Under the pieces are notes generated by a model. That model saw only the letters and a list, made by a program, of their open reading frames with translations. It ran no database searches and was not told the DNA's origin. Shown piece by piece: positions 39,432 through 48,133 of a DNA stretch of 64,000 bases. The position numbers were made by a program, and so were the translations under genes. The stretch's first letter is position 1. Every line of letters begins with the position of its first letter. The stretch is from contig NZ_JAGGQW010000001.1 in NCBI RefSeq assembly GCF_018613065.1, forward strand, positions 1 to 64,000. The letters are read 5' to 3'. Origin of the DNA: Bacillus sp. ISL-7. GTDB taxonomy: Bacteria; Bacillota; Bacilli; Bacillales_B; DSM-18226.

Positions 39432-40750
39432 GATACGAAAATATTAAATCAGGAATTTTAACCTTTTTAGTTCTGGTTAGTATTCTTTTAACATGGAATC
39501 TTTGGACCTACCAGCCTAATTACGAAACGATGGAAAAGAGTAAAACGGTAGCTGAAGTCACCTTAAGTGAAAAACAAGAGGTCCAAAAGATCGTCAGGCC
39601 TGACCAGGTGTTTTTTCACGTTAAGGGTCAGCATTATGGAACCAATAACACAGAAGAGATCGAAAAGGTTCTCAAACAATTAAGCAGTTGGGCCTTTTTT
39701 GATGTAAAAAAATATACAAACGATGTGAAAAACATTAAGGAATTAATCCATGGCAGCGGCAATGCGGAAATTATTTTTCCAGGAGAAGTCCCGATTGAGT
39801 TATATCGCAGTGTCTTAAATATTGAGGGTAAAAAAATACCTTCTTTCACCTTCAATCGAATCATTGTCAATGTTGAGAATTCAGAAAAGGAAAATGGGAT
39901 TGTTTATTTTGTTTCCACTGAACATCAGCAAGTATATATAAGTCATATTTCTTCTGCTCATTTAAGTGAATTCAATCGTAATATTTATAAAAATGCAGCG
40001 CAGTTCCCACGTCATTTCGCCTATGAAGCTTCTGAATGGCGGACGATTTTCCTTCCAGAAACTGAAACAGAAATGACAACCTATAAATATTTGCCTGTTA
40101 ATCTTGATTCTGAGGAATTTAAAGAAGCACTTTTCAACGACCCTAGTTTTGTGCAAAAAAGCTTCGTCCCTTCAGGGGAGGAATATACGAACGATTCTAG
40201 TAAAATGACGTTGAATTTTGAAAGTAACGTCCTTCGCTATGTCAATCCAACCGTGGAAGAGAATTTTGTTAATAGCTCTTATGATTTAGTCAAACGGAGT
40301 ATTGACTTTGTGAACGAACATGGCGGCTGGACAGACCCTTATCGCTATGTTGATAAAAATGAACTTAATCACTCCGTAACCTTTCGTTTATACAGCATCG
40401 AAGGCTATCCTGTCTTTAACGGAAACGGGATTGCTGAAATTAGTGAGGTTTGGGGCCGAGATGAAATCAATCAATATATTCGGCCAAATATTTCTTTGGA
40501 GCTTCCCCTTACAACGGAAATGAAAAAGGTCACACGCCCATCGGGGCATGATGCACTGAAATTTTTACAAAACAAAAAGAACTTTAAGCCAAGTCTTCTT
40601 GAAGAAATGATCTTGGGCTATCGGATGGAAAGGGATTCAGATGAGAATAAGCTAATCCTTTTAGAACCCGCCTGGTTCTATCGCTATGATAAAACATGGG
40701 GACAGATTACGATGGAAGACCTAGGAGGATTGCAGCATGGATTGGAGTAA
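39428..40750 (+). CDS. walH: WalK-regulating membrane protein WalH (YycH)
   Basis: Membrane-anchored extracytoplasmic protein that with WalI contacts and restrains WalK in B. subtilis. It has one N-terminal TM helix (about 8-26, ILTFLVLVSILLTWNLWTY). A long extracellular beta-rich region follows. About 440 aa. ATG 39428 overlaps the walK stop as ATGA and is preferred to ATG 39422 for SD spacing. It overlaps walI by 14 nt. Confidence 0.93.
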   Translation: MRYENIKSGILTFLVLVSILLTWNLWTYQPNYETMEKSKTVAEVTLSEKQEVQKIVRPDQVFFHVKGQHYGTNNTEEIEKVLKQLSSWAFFDVKKYTNDVKNIKELIHGSGNAEIIFPGEVPIELYRSVLNIEGKKIPSFTFNRIIVNVENSEKENGIVYFVSTEHQQVYISHISSAHLSEFNRNIYKNAAQFPRHFAYEASEWRTIFLPETETEMTTYKYLPVNLDSEEFKEALFNDPSFVQKSFVPSGEEYTNDSSKMTLNFESNVLRYVNPTVEENFVNSSYDLVKRSIDFVNEHGGWTDPYRYVDKNELNHSVTFRLYSIEGYPVFNGNGIAEISEVWGRDEINQYIRPNISLELPLTTEMKKVTRPSGHDALKFLQNKKNFKPSLLEEMILGYRMERDSDENKLILLEPAWFYRYDKTWGQITMEDLGGLQHGLE

Positions 40751-41537
40751 GATTAAAACAATTTTTATTATAACGTTCTTAATTTTAGATGTTTATCTCT
40801 TATTTCAATTCATGAAAGTCCGTGATGCCAATAAATATGAGGTGATTACTGAGGCCTCGTTTGAAGAAAAACTGAAAGCGGATGAAATCAAATTTGTGGA
40901 CCTTCCCAAGGATCCCATTAAGGCTCAATACCTCAGTGCAAAGCCTAAGATGTTTAATCAAGAAGATATTAAAAAACTTAAGGGACAGACTGTTGTTCTA
41001 AGCGGAATCGGGACAACCTCTCTCCATGCCAAATTAGAGAAACCACTGCAGTTAACTAATAAGTTTGAACCGGCAGAGCTTTCTACCTTTTTAACGGATA
41101 ATGTGCTTTTTGGAGAAGATTATCAATTTGGAGAGAAAAGTAACAAAGATCAAACGATCACTTACTATCAACGATCGGAGAATTTCCCGTTGTTTAAGAA
41201 TATTAATGGGATGATCACATTTAAAGTGAATGAAGCTGATCAAATTGTATCTTATGAACAGACCTTCCTGGAGGAAATGGAAACTTTAACAGCAAAAGAA
41301 GAAATTCTTAAGCCGTTAAAGGCGATTGAAACCTTGCACCAGAAAGGGATGTTGAAGTCGAAGAGTAAAATTACCAGGGTAGAGCTTGGCTACTCCACAC
41401 TCATCCAGTTGGCTGCTTCACAAGTATTAGCACCAACTTGGCGCTTTGAGGTCGATGGTAAGGAGAGCCTGTTTGTGAACGCATTTGAAGGGCAGATTAT
41501 TCAATTTAACAGCGATGAAAATAGTAAATTGGAGTGA
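40737..41537 (+). CDS. walI: WalK-regulating membrane protein WalI (YycI)
   Basis: Partner of WalH in the WalK-inhibiting membrane complex. A 266-aa protein: MDWSKIKTIFIITFLILDVYLLFQF gives one N-terminal TM helix, followed by an extracytoplasmic YycH/I fold. Start overlaps walH; SD CTAGGAGG. Followed 6 bp later by walJ. Confidence 0.93.
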   Translation: MDWSKIKTIFIITFLILDVYLLFQFMKVRDANKYEVITEASFEEKLKADEIKFVDLPKDPIKAQYLSAKPKMFNQEDIKKLKGQTVVLSGIGTTSLHAKLEKPLQLTNKFEPAELSTFLTDNVLFGEDYQFGEKSNKDQTITYYQRSENFPLFKNINGMITFKVNEADQIVSYEQTFLEEMETLTAKEEILKPLKAIETLHQKGMLKSKSKITRVELGYSTLIQLAASQVLAPTWRFEVDGKESLFVNAFEGQIIQFNSDENSKLE

Positions 41538-41543
41538 AATAGC

Positions 41544-42338
41544 ATGTCTTTAAGTTATAGCATTCTTGCAAGCGGGAGTACAGGGAACGCCCTTTATGTG
41601 GAGTCTGATGAACATTCGTTTCTAGTTGATGCTGGGTTTAGCGGTAAGCAAATGGAGGCACTGTTTGGACAAATTGACCGTGATATTAGTAAACTTTCCG
41701 GAATATTTGTCACGCATGAGCACAGTGACCATATTAAGGGAATTGGGGTTCTCGCCCGTAAATATCAGTTGCCTGTATACGCGAATGAAAAAACTTGGCG
41801 GGCGATGGAACACTCGGTCGGCGTGATTCCAACGGAGCAAAAGTTTGTTTTCAATATGGAAACAGTGAAGAGCTTTGGTGCTGTTGATATTGAATCATTC
41901 GGGGTATCACATGATGCTGCAGAACCTATGTTTTACGTTTTTCATCATGGAGGAAAAAAACTTGTCTTAATCACGGATACAGGCTATGTCAGTGACAGGA
42001 TGAAGGGGACCATCTCCAATGCAGATGTGTATATTTTTGAATCCAACCATGATGTTCAAATGCTTCGGATGGGCAGATACCCATGGAATATTAAACGAAG
42101 AATTTTAAGTGATGTGGGCCACGTTTCTAATGAGGACGCAGCCTTTGCGATGAGTGATGTGGTTGGCGATCAAACTAAGCGAATTTATCTTGCCCATTTA
42201 AGCATGGATAATAACATGAAGGACTTAGCAAAAATGGCGGTAACACAGACCCTTCAGGAGCGTGGGCTGATTGTTGGCGAACAATTTGGCCTTTACGATA
42301 CAGACCCGAAAACACCAACAGCTTTAACAGCTGTATAG
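41544..42338 (+). CDS. walJ: Metallo-beta-lactamase-fold hydrolase WalJ (YycJ)
   Basis: A 264-aa MBL-fold exonuclease-like protein of the WalJ/YycJ family, reported to act in mismatch repair or replication-coupled processes. Metal motif [11 protein letters not shown] (about residues 58-68). Later metal ligands are in ITDTGYVS and FESNHD, and GHVSN. It is the last gene of the wal operon. Confidence 0.95.
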   Translation: MSLSYSILASGSTGNALYVESDEHSFLVDAGFSGKQMEALFGQIDRDISKLSGIFVTHEHSDHIKGIGVLARKYQLPVYANEKTWRAMEHSVGVIPTEQKFVFNMETVKSFGAVDIESFGVSHDAAEPMFYVFHHGGKKLVLITDTGYVSDRMKGTISNADVYIFESNHDVQMLRMGRYPWNIKRRILSDVGHVSNEDAAFAMSDVVGDQTKRIYLAHLSMDNNMKDLAKMAVTQTLQERGLIVGEQFGLYDTDPKTPTALTAV

Positions 42339-42348
42339 TACATTTATA

Positions 42349-42392
42349 AAAGAATGAAGTACCTTTTTCATAAGGCACTTCATTCTTTTTTT
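42349..42392 (+). terminator. wal operon terminator
   Basis: AAAGAATGAAGTACCTT pairs with AAGGCACTTCATTCTTT (one bulge or mismatch), followed by a T-run. Confidence 0.88.
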
Positions 42393-42420
42393 ATTGGCAG
42401 TGTTAGAGGTTAATAACTAT

Positions 42421-42463
42421 GTTGATTGGAGCGGAAAGCGAAGCGCCTGGAGCGCAAATCAAT
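42421..42463. repeat. Short dispersed Bacillus-type palindromic repeat
   Basis: Sequence GTTGATTGGAGCGGAAAGCG then AAGCGCCTGGAGCGCAAATC and AA. The ends are complementary (TTGATT/AATCAA). It resembles the two ends of a longer repeat I recall from many Bacillus genomes, joined with the middle deleted. It is the only copy in the window. The rest of 42393-42618 holds no gene. Confidence 0.5.
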
Positions 42464-42618
42464 GACCCAACCTATTTATGAAAAAACTATGAACAAAGTC
42501 GTAAGTTTTTATTAATACAAGGTAATTATTTAGTAATTTATAGATGAACGAGTATAATTGTAATTATAAGCCAAAATAAACGATAGCTATCTTTTCGGAA
42601 AGTGAGGAATGATGTAAA

Positions 42619-43860
42619 GTGGGTTATTATGATGATCATTCACAAAACCGCTTCAGGGAACAGAAAGGAAACAGGGGTGGAGTTTTCCTAGCCAGCGTAG
42701 TTGGTGCGATACTTGGTGCAATTTTAGTAATCATTGCTATTCCAGCCTTATCCAATCGTGGGTTCCTCCCCTACCAAATTGATACAAATGAAAACAATGC
42801 AGTAGAATCAACTAACAATAATAATGATCAGAATTTCATCCATAAACAGGTTGCCTATGATGTGAACACAAATACAACGAAGGCTGTTGAAAAAGCAGCT
42901 GATGCGGTTGTCGGAATCAATAATATCCAGTCCACCAGCTTTTGGTCAGATAATCAAGCCGATTCAGAGGAAGAAGCCGCTGGAACAGGCTCTGGAGTTG
43001 TCTATAAGAAGGTTGGGGGTAAAGCTTTCGTTGTCACAAACCATCATGTGGTTGAAGGGGCGACAAAGCTGGAAGTAAGCTTGATCGACGGGACAAAGAT
43101 CCCAGCTAAGCTGCTCGGCAGTGATGTCTGGACTGATTTGGCTGTCCTCGAGGTCGATGCGGACAAGATAAAAAAGGTAGCTGAATTTGGTGATTCCGAT
43201 AGTTTAAAAATGGGTGAACCCGTTATTGCAATCGGGAACCCGCTTGGTGCAACCTTTTCAGGGTCGGTCACACAAGGAATTATCTCTGGACTTAAGCGGA
43301 CGATTCCGGTTGATATTAATCAGGATGGATTAATCGACTGGAATGCAGAAGTACTGCAAACCGATGCGGCCATTAATCCAGGAAACAGCGGCGGGGCCTT
43401 AATTAATATTACCGGCCAGTTGGTTGGAATTAACTCCATGAAAATTGCGCAAAATGCAGTTGAAGGAATTGGATTATCCATCCCAATCAATTCAGCCCGG
43501 CCAATTATCGATGATCTTGAAAAGTTTGGAACGGTTAAACGTCCATATATGGGAGTGGATTTAAAATCAGTCTCTGAAATTCCAGCCTACTATCAAGAAG
43601 AAGCGTTGAAATTGCCTCGATCAATCAATTATGGTGTAGCCTTACGACAAGTCGTACCCAATTCGCCAGCCGCTCAAGCAGGCTTGCAAGAGTTGGATGT
43701 CATCGTAGAGATGGATGGGCAAAAAATTAACGACGTCATTGATCTTCGGAAACATTTGTACCAGAAAAAGAAAATTGGCGATCAATTGGAGATTAAATAT
43801 TACCGTGAAGGTAAGTTGAAGCAGACGACATTAAGATTAGCAGCAGAAACAACTCAATAA
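42619..43860 (+). CDS. htrC: HtrA-family membrane serine protease (HtrC/YyxA type)
   Basis: A 413-aa quality-control protease outside the membrane. One N-terminal TM helix (about 21-42, GVFLASVVGAILGAILVIIAIP) is followed by an Asn-rich linker and a trypsin-like domain. The triad His is in VTNHHVVEGAT, the Asp in WTDLAVLEVD, and the Ser in NPGNSGGALIN. The C-terminal PDZ domain is at about 310-405 (YGVALRQVVPNSPAAQAGLQELDVIVEMDG). GTG start after AAAGTGAGG. Position after the wal operon is conserved. Confidence 0.95.
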   Translation: MGYYDDHSQNRFREQKGNRGGVFLASVVGAILGAILVIIAIPALSNRGFLPYQIDTNENNAVESTNNNNDQNFIHKQVAYDVNTNTTKAVEKAADAVVGINNIQSTSFWSDNQADSEEEAAGTGSGVVYKKVGGKAFVVTNHHVVEGATKLEVSLIDGTKIPAKLLGSDVWTDLAVLEVDADKIKKVAEFGDSDSLKMGEPVIAIGNPLGATFSGSVTQGIISGLKRTIPVDINQDGLIDWNAEVLQTDAAINPGNSGGALINITGQLVGINSMKIAQNAVEGIGLSIPINSARPIIDDLEKFGTVKRPYMGVDLKSVSEIPAYYQEEALKLPRSINYGVALRQVVPNSPAAQAGLQELDVIVEMDGQKINDVIDLRKHLYQKKKIGDQLEIKYYREGKLKQTTLRLAAETTQ

Positions 43861-43871
43861 AAGCGTAGGCA

Positions 43872-43907
43872 AAACAGGAAAGTGAACCGTTCACTTTCCT
43901 GTTTTTA
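43872..43907 (+). terminator. htrC terminator
   Basis: AAACAGGAAAGTGAA and TTCACTTTCCTGTTT form a perfect 15-bp stem with a CCG loop and following T residues. Confidence 0.93.
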
Positions 43908-44010
43908 TTTGTGTTATGATGTATTAGTTATTGAGGCAGTTCGTATGACAGAACGGTTTACTGTAAACAATAAAATTAATTATGAAGTGTAAGAAAGGTT
44001 GAAGTGAAAA

Positions 44011-44169
44011 ATGATTTATAGCTGTGAGGAACATGTGGAGATTGCTTTAGATGATATTGTGGACCAATATCAAACATATCCAGTATTATCACAAATCCCT
44101 GTGGATAAGTCATCAACAGGCTGTGAATATTGTGAAAAACAAGCTGTATATATGGTGGCGAACAAATGA
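44011..44169 (+). CDS. yyzF: CxxH/CxxC small protein (YyzF family)
   Basis: A 52-aa ORF beginning MIYSCEEHVEIALDDIVDQ and ending CEYCEKQAVYMVANK. It carries a CEEH motif (C5-H8) and a CEYC motif (C39-C42), the pattern of the CxxH/CxxC family found upstream of rlmH in Bacilli (B. subtilis YyzF). A single Zn ribbon is inferred. Function unknown. Its 3' half and downstream region are packed with DnaA boxes. SD AAGAAAGG lies 13 nt before ATG, weak. Confidence 0.85.
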   Translation: MIYSCEEHVEIALDDIVDQYQTYPVLSQIPVDKSSTGCEYCEKQAVYMVANK

Positions 44170-44278
44170 TTCCATACAAGATGTGGATAAAAATTGTGAA
44201 TATGTGGATAACTTCTGTGGATATCTTGTTTGTAAGCTGTTTGTAATCAAGTTGAAAAGGGTTGTGGATTGTGAATAT
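44100..44278. other. DnaA-box cluster at yyzF-rlmH
   Basis: Perfect TGTGGATAA boxes lie at 44100-44108, 44182-44190 and 44203-44211. Near boxes are TGTGAATAT at 44122-44130, 44195-44203 and 44270-44278, TGTGGATAT at 44216-44224 and TGTGGATTG at 44263-44271. All point the same way. This corresponds to the DnaA-bound cluster reported upstream of yydA (rlmH) in B. subtilis. It starts inside yyzF and reaches the rlmH start codon. Confidence 0.88.
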
Positions 44279-44750
44279 CTCGATTGTTACGGTTGGTAAA
44301 TTGAAAGAGAAATATTTAAAACAGGGTATTGAGGAGTATTTAAAACGACTGACTGCCTATGCAAAAGTTGATGTCATTGAAGTTGCCGATGAAAAAGCAC
44401 CTGAAATATTAAGTGAGTTGGAAATGGTGCAAGTAAAGCAAAAAGAAGGCGAAAGAATTTTAGCAAAGATTAGCCAAGATACATATGTAATTGCCTTAGC
44501 GATTCAGGGGAAATTAAGCTCATCCGAGGAACTTGCTGATTCACTAGACAAGCTAGCTACCTATGGAAAAAGTAAGATTGCCTTTGTGATCGGCGGGTCA
44601 TTGGGCTTAAGTGAGGAAGTCATAAAAAGATCGAATGAGCAGCTTTCTTTTTCGCGGATGACCTTCCCCCACCAATTGATGAGGCTCATACTCGTTGAGC
44701 AGATATATAGAGCGTTTCGGATTAATCGGGGGGAACCTTACCATAAATAG
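44271..44750 (+). CDS. rlmH: 23S rRNA pseudouridine-1915 N3-methyltransferase RlmH
   Basis: SPOUT methyltransferase acting on 70S ribosomes. It is 159 aa from GTG 44271 ([23 protein letters not shown]) after AAAAGGG, equal to B. subtilis. The upstream TTG reading is not supported. The SAM knot has [13 protein letters not shown]. The C-terminus ends RGEPYHK-like (NRGEPYHK), which contributes to catalysis and is the known integration target (orfX) of staphylococcal SCC elements. The start codon lies inside a DnaA-box-like sequence, so DnaA binding could affect expression. Confidence 0.97.
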   Translation: MNISIVTVGKLKEKYLKQGIEEYLKRLTAYAKVDVIEVADEKAPEILSELEMVQVKQKEGERILAKISQDTYVIALAIQGKLSSSEELADSLDKLATYGKSKIAFVIGGSLGLSEEVIKRSNEQLSFSRMTFPHQLMRLILVEQIYRAFRINRGEPYHK

Positions 44751-44760
44751 AGGCAGTTTT
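44730..44760 (+). repeat. Direct repeat copy 1: rlmH 3' end (attachment-like)
   Basis: GGGGAACCTTACCATAAATA then GAGGCAGTTTT. It covers GEPYHK, the stop codon and 10 bp beyond. It is 29/31 identical to 48134-48164. Confidence 0.85.
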
Positions 44761-44840
44761 ACATTTCAAATTTTTTGCATAGAATTCTATCACTTCTAAC
44801 ACCCAATTATAGTGCTTGATTACGTTTCTTTTCTTGATAC

Positions 44841-44883
44841 AACAAAAAAAGGGGCTGTCACAATAATGTTTTGTGGCAGCCCT
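44841..44883 (-). terminator. Terminator of the SMP-30-like gene
   Basis: On the minus strand AGGGCTGCCACAA pairs with TTGTGACAGCCCC around AACATTA and is followed by seven T. It serves the leftward gene at 44970. No comparable terminator for rlmH was found. Confidence 0.85.
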
Positions 44884-44969
44884 AGAAAACCCGAGAGATT
44901 TTTGAAGAAGGGAGAAACTATTATTTTCTGTCTATAAATTATCCATAAAAACCTCTATCATTGTTAGTT

Positions 44970-45941
44970 CTATTGTAATCCGTAAGGCTGCAAACCATCC
45001 TTTTTGACCTCAATACGCCAGACTTCATTTTTCGATGACTCTGTTATATAAAGGTATCCATTATGAAAAGTCAGATTGGTGGTAAATGTCCCCTCATCCT
45101 TAGGCAGGCGAATGGTACCGTATTTAAATCCACTTGCATCAAGTACGACAATTTCACCAGCCTGGAAATGGGCTACATAAAGATTGCCCTCCGTATCGAC
45201 GGCCAAGCCATCTGGACCGATTCCGCCTTCAAATTGACCGAAGACAAACGGAGTTTCACGTGCGTCTTTAGCATTCTTTGAAGGTACGGAGATAATTCGG
45301 TTTGTAGCGAACTCAGAGATATATACACGTTGACCGTTAGCTGAAATCGCAATCCCATTTGGATAAGCAATCCCTTCTTGAAAGAGTACTGGTTCTTTAC
45401 TATTCGGTGGCAAGTAGAAAACACGTCCTGTTGGTTTCGTTGCACTGGATCCCATTGGCTCTGTAAAATAAAGTCCACCATCTTGGTCAAACACGAGGTC
45501 ATTTAGACCTTTTAAAGGGCTGCCATTGTAAGAATCAACAATGGTTGTGCGATCTCCAGTAGTAGGGTCATAGGCATAGAGTGTTCCAGTAACATCCGTG
45601 ATAAAAAGGCGTCCATCCTTGTGAAACTTTGCCCCTACAGGGAGGAGCCCTGCATATTTTTCTATGATTGAAATCTTATCGTCTTCGACCTTAATAATTT
45701 CACCTGTAGGCGGACTAACCATCCAAATATTTCCGCTGCGGTCGAAATTAATGCCCTCCATAAATCCACTTCCAGTTGCGACCTTTTCCCATTTACTACT
45801 AGGACTGACAATTTCTGAAATGGAATGTCTTTCCCCTTTTGGCACCGGTTTTGTTACATATAACGATTTTGCTCCAACAACTGTAACAGTAATAAGGGAG
45901 AGGATGATTAATACGGTTAGTGCTAATGCCCTTTTTTTCAT
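44970..45941 (-). CDS. SMP-30/gluconolactonase-like secreted or membrane-anchored protein
   Basis: A 323-aa protein with an N-terminal hydrophobic segment (about 5-25) as signal peptide or anchor. A six-bladed beta-propeller follows: repeats GINFDRSGNIWMVS, KFHKDGRLFITDV, LNDLVFDQDGGLYFTEP, PNGIAISANGQRVYISE, GPDGLAVDTEGNLYVAH. Metal-binding positions of the SMP-30 family (N in LND, D in GPDGLAVD) are present. Lactonase activity is possible but not shown. Start ATG 45941 is 10 nt after AAGGAGG; the upstream ATG abuts the SD. Transcribed against rlmH. Confidence 0.82.
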   Translation of the reverse strand: MKKRALALTVLIILSLITVTVVGAKSLYVTKPVPKGERHSISEIVSPSSKWEKVATGSGFMEGINFDRSGNIWMVSPPTGEIIKVEDDKISIIEKYAGLLPVGAKFHKDGRLFITDVTGTLYAYDPTTGDRTTIVDSYNGSPLKGLNDLVFDQDGGLYFTEPMGSSATKPTGRVFYLPPNSKEPVLFQEGIAYPNGIAISANGQRVYISEFATNRIISVPSKNAKDARETPFVFGQFEGGIGPDGLAVDTEGNLYVAHFQAGEIVVLDASGFKYGTIRLPKDEGTFTTNLTFHNGYLYITESSKNEVWRIEVKKDGLQPYGLQ

Positions 45942-46308
45942 TTGATACATTCCTCCTTGTTAACCTATAAAGGTCAAATGATAAAACTTTCATTTATCCA
46001 GCTCCCAGAATTTTTACACAGGGAGCCTGTATATCGTTTTAATTCATCATTTTATTATGAATATAAACAATATAAGAAAGTATCTGAATTTAATAAAAAA
46101 TAAGTAATTTTTTCTTCTATTTAATTAATTTGTATTTTGTTACACTAAGAGTTTTAGACTGTAATCCTGGCTGGAATTGTATCTTGCGTTGTTGATGGAT
46201 AATTCCTAATTAACTGCAGGTATAATGTGGTTTTATTCAAAGTTTAGGTAACACAAAACCTCGTCAAAGAATAGGTTGTAAAGGTAGTGAATTAGAGGAG
46301 GTCATTTT
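45942..46308. other. Gene-free intergenic stretch
   Basis: A/T-rich divergent spacer. It contains an inverted repeat GCTCCC (46001-46006) / GGGAGC (46021-46026) upstream of the SMP-30-like gene, and a TATAAT (46221-46226) before the next gene without a good -35. No ORF with an SD was seen. Confidence 0.5.
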
Positions 46309-46641
46309 ATGCAACCATATATTAACCAGGATGCTATATATGCTGAAAGAGATATGGAGAATTTCCATAAAAAGTGCAAAAAACATATCTACCAGTTTGT
46401 TCAAGTGGAACTAAATGATGGATCTGTTTACCAGGGCATACTTCATAGCTATGACAGGGAGAAAATGTATATTCTTATGCCGAAGATGGAGCATTCTCAT
46501 ATGCCAACGCACACAATGGATGCAGGCAGCGAAAGCAGCGAAAGCAGACAGTTTTTCCCTTTCTTCGGACCATTTGGGTTATTTGGGTTCCCTTTCTTTG
46601 GGATAAGAAGATTTGGGCCATTTTTCCCATTCTTTATTTAA
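46309..46641 (+). CDS. Small protein with Phe/Gly/Pro-rich C-terminus, unknown function
   Basis: Not recognised. At 110 aa it has a charged N-terminal half (about 1-70: ENFHKKCKKHIYQFVQVEL, then NDGSVYQGILHSYDREKMYILMP), which has the length and strand pattern of a small beta-barrel (LSm/SH3-like). The C-terminal tail (about 84-110: FFPFFGPFGLFGFPFFG, then IRRFGPFFPFF) is dominated by Phe, Gly and Pro. Low-complexity aromatic tails of this kind occur in spore coat or exosporium proteins, so a spore role is a guess, supported only by the GerPA-like neighbour. SD GAGGAGGTC precedes ATG. Own terminator. Confidence 0.7.
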   Translation: MQPYINQDAIYAERDMENFHKKCKKHIYQFVQVELNDGSVYQGILHSYDREKMYILMPKMEHSHMPTHTMDAGSESSESRQFFPFFGPFGLFGFPFFGIRRFGPFFPFFI

Positions 46642-46653
46642 AAATCTATACAA

Positions 46654-46692
46654 AAAAGGCCTGTAGTGGATAGGTACCTACAGGCCTTTTCT
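46654..46692 (+). terminator. Terminator of the Phe/Gly-rich protein gene
   Basis: AAAAGGCCTGTAG and CTACAGGCCTTTT form a perfect 13-bp stem around an 11-nt loop. The 46693-46970 gap after it holds only a weak 41-codon ORF (46805-46930) without SD. Confidence 0.9.
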
Positions 46693-46970
46693 ATGTGTGG
46701 GCGGCAAACATCCAGTCTATAAAATTTTCATTCGTTTATCCTTACATAATAAATTTAGATAGGTCCTGTATGAACGCCCAACAGTATTGATTTGAAATGG
46801 TGATATGGATAGAAAAGGATTGAAAAGGCTACGTATGCCGATGAATGAATTTTTATCGCATTTAAGAGATAGGATAAAAACTATATATATTAAATTCCAT
46901 GTTTGTCCATTTCTTAATATGCTTGTTTAACATAATTTATATCAAAACCTACGTTTAATTGGAGGCTCTT

Positions 46971-47210
46971 ATGTCTAATCAAATTAATATTTTCAACCTG
47001 CACGTAAACGGGATGGCACAAAATGCAAGCATTAATATAGGAAGAACCTTACACAATAGCCATACTGCAAACTTAAAATTATTTGGTGCTAATTTTTCAA
47101 TGGGAGATTATTCCCCTGCTAATTCCGTGATTATTACGGTGACTCAAGATTCAGATATAAGTGATCAAGGTCAAAACGAAAATCCATCTTCATCAGACAA
47201 AAGTCAATGA
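46971..47210 (+). CDS. GerPA/GerPF-like spore germination protein
   Basis: A 79-aa protein from ATG 46971 (SD TTGGAGG). Residues 3-50 ([20 protein letters not shown], then [17 protein letters not shown]) fit the GerPA family pattern of a short beta protein with I-x-I/V-NxxxGxA-NIG. GerP proteins help germinants cross the spore coat. The family core is followed by an Asp/Ser/Gln-rich tail of about 20 residues. It is a lone gene rather than part of a gerPABCDEF operon, similar to orphan GerPA-type genes in Bacillus. Confidence 0.75.
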   Translation: MSNQINIFNLHVNGMAQNASINIGRTLHNSHTANLKLFGANFSMGDYSPANSVIITVTQDSDISDQGQNENPSSSDKSQ

Positions 47211-47314
47211 TGGTGGTGTGAGAGGTCGGGGGTTAATCCCCTCTCCTACTCGAAGAAAAAAACAATTAAGAGCAATCGCTCATGAATGCTTTCTATAGGG
47301 GAGTTTCTAAATAA

Positions 47315-48043
47315 CTATTTAGTACATAAAAATATTCTATAGTCCAAAGCCCCCTGATATTTTACCATTAAATGAAAATGCTGATGTATAACCTCATAAA
47401 GTTTAGGTTCAATATGCTCTGAGTACTGGAATTCAGGCATTGAATGGTTTTGAAGGATAGATGGTTTTTTCATAAAAGTATTTATATTTTTAAAACTAGC
47501 CTGTTGAATTAAGGTTATCCAATCCTTTTCCGTGAGGATAGAATCTAACCCATAAAATTGTTTAATTTCCTCTTCGGAATTCACCCTAAGACTCCCATTA
47601 ACGGTAAGTTCATTTGCAATAAACCGACCATCATGCTTTAATAATCGAAATATTTCCTTAAGTGCTCTAGGCTTGTTGACAAAAGAAAGAACAGATTCGG
47701 AAATAATAAAGTCATATTGGCTGTCTTTTAACGGACATTTTTCTATTGAGCCCTGAATAATGTCCACCGGTAATTGGTATTTTGTCATTCTATTTTTGGC
47801 TTTTTCTATCATTATAGGGTTGATATCCAGCCCTGTTACTTTTGCACCATAATGGGCTGCTAAATAGGCAGCTGTTTGGCCGGTACCACAACCCACATCT
47901 AAAATTCGAGAAGAATTGTTAATCTTTTCATTCTCGAATATTTTCTTTGTTAGTTTAATACCACCAGGATGTGCACCACTAACACCAAACTTTGACAAAA
48001 AATCTAAATATATTGAAGCCCCAATGACAACCACCTTCTCCAT
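47315..48043 (-). CDS. Class I SAM-dependent methyltransferase
   Basis: A 242-aa methyltransferase with motif I ILDVGCGTGQTAAYLAAHYG, motif II VTGLDINPIMIEKA and a motif near YDFIISESVLSFVNKPRAL. The N-terminal FGVSGAHPGGIKLTKKIFE is shared with small-molecule methyltransferases of the YjhP/ubiE-like group. Substrate unknown. The ATG at 48043 has no upstream SD, while GAGAAGGTGG lies inside codons 2-4, so the true start may be a little downstream (no ATG/GTG/TTG fits well). It lies just inside the right repeat. Confidence 0.82.
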   Translation of the reverse strand: MEKVVVIGASIYLDFLSKFGVSGAHPGGIKLTKKIFENEKINNSSRILDVGCGTGQTAAYLAAHYGAKVTGLDINPIMIEKAKNRMTKYQLPVDIIQGSIEKCPLKDSQYDFIISESVLSFVNKPRALKEIFRLLKHDGRFIANELTVNGSLRVNSEEEIKQFYGLDSILTEKDWITLIQQASFKNINTFMKKPSILQNHSMPEFQYSEHIEPKLYEVIHQHFHLMVKYQGALDYRIFLCTK

Positions 48044-48133
48044 TTATCTTATTTGTATAATATGATTATAAAAATAAGATGGTTCCTTTCAAGTACAGAT
48101 CCGTATCCAGAAAACTGCTCTTTTTAAAGTTAC

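Noticed and set aside
44051..44299. 82-codon ORF overlapping yyzF and rlmH
   Set aside because: Shadow frame produced by the repeated DnaA boxes; yyzF and rlmH in other frames have family matches.
46805..46930. 41-codon ORF upstream of the GerPA-like gene
   Set aside because: No SD and no similarity I can recognise.
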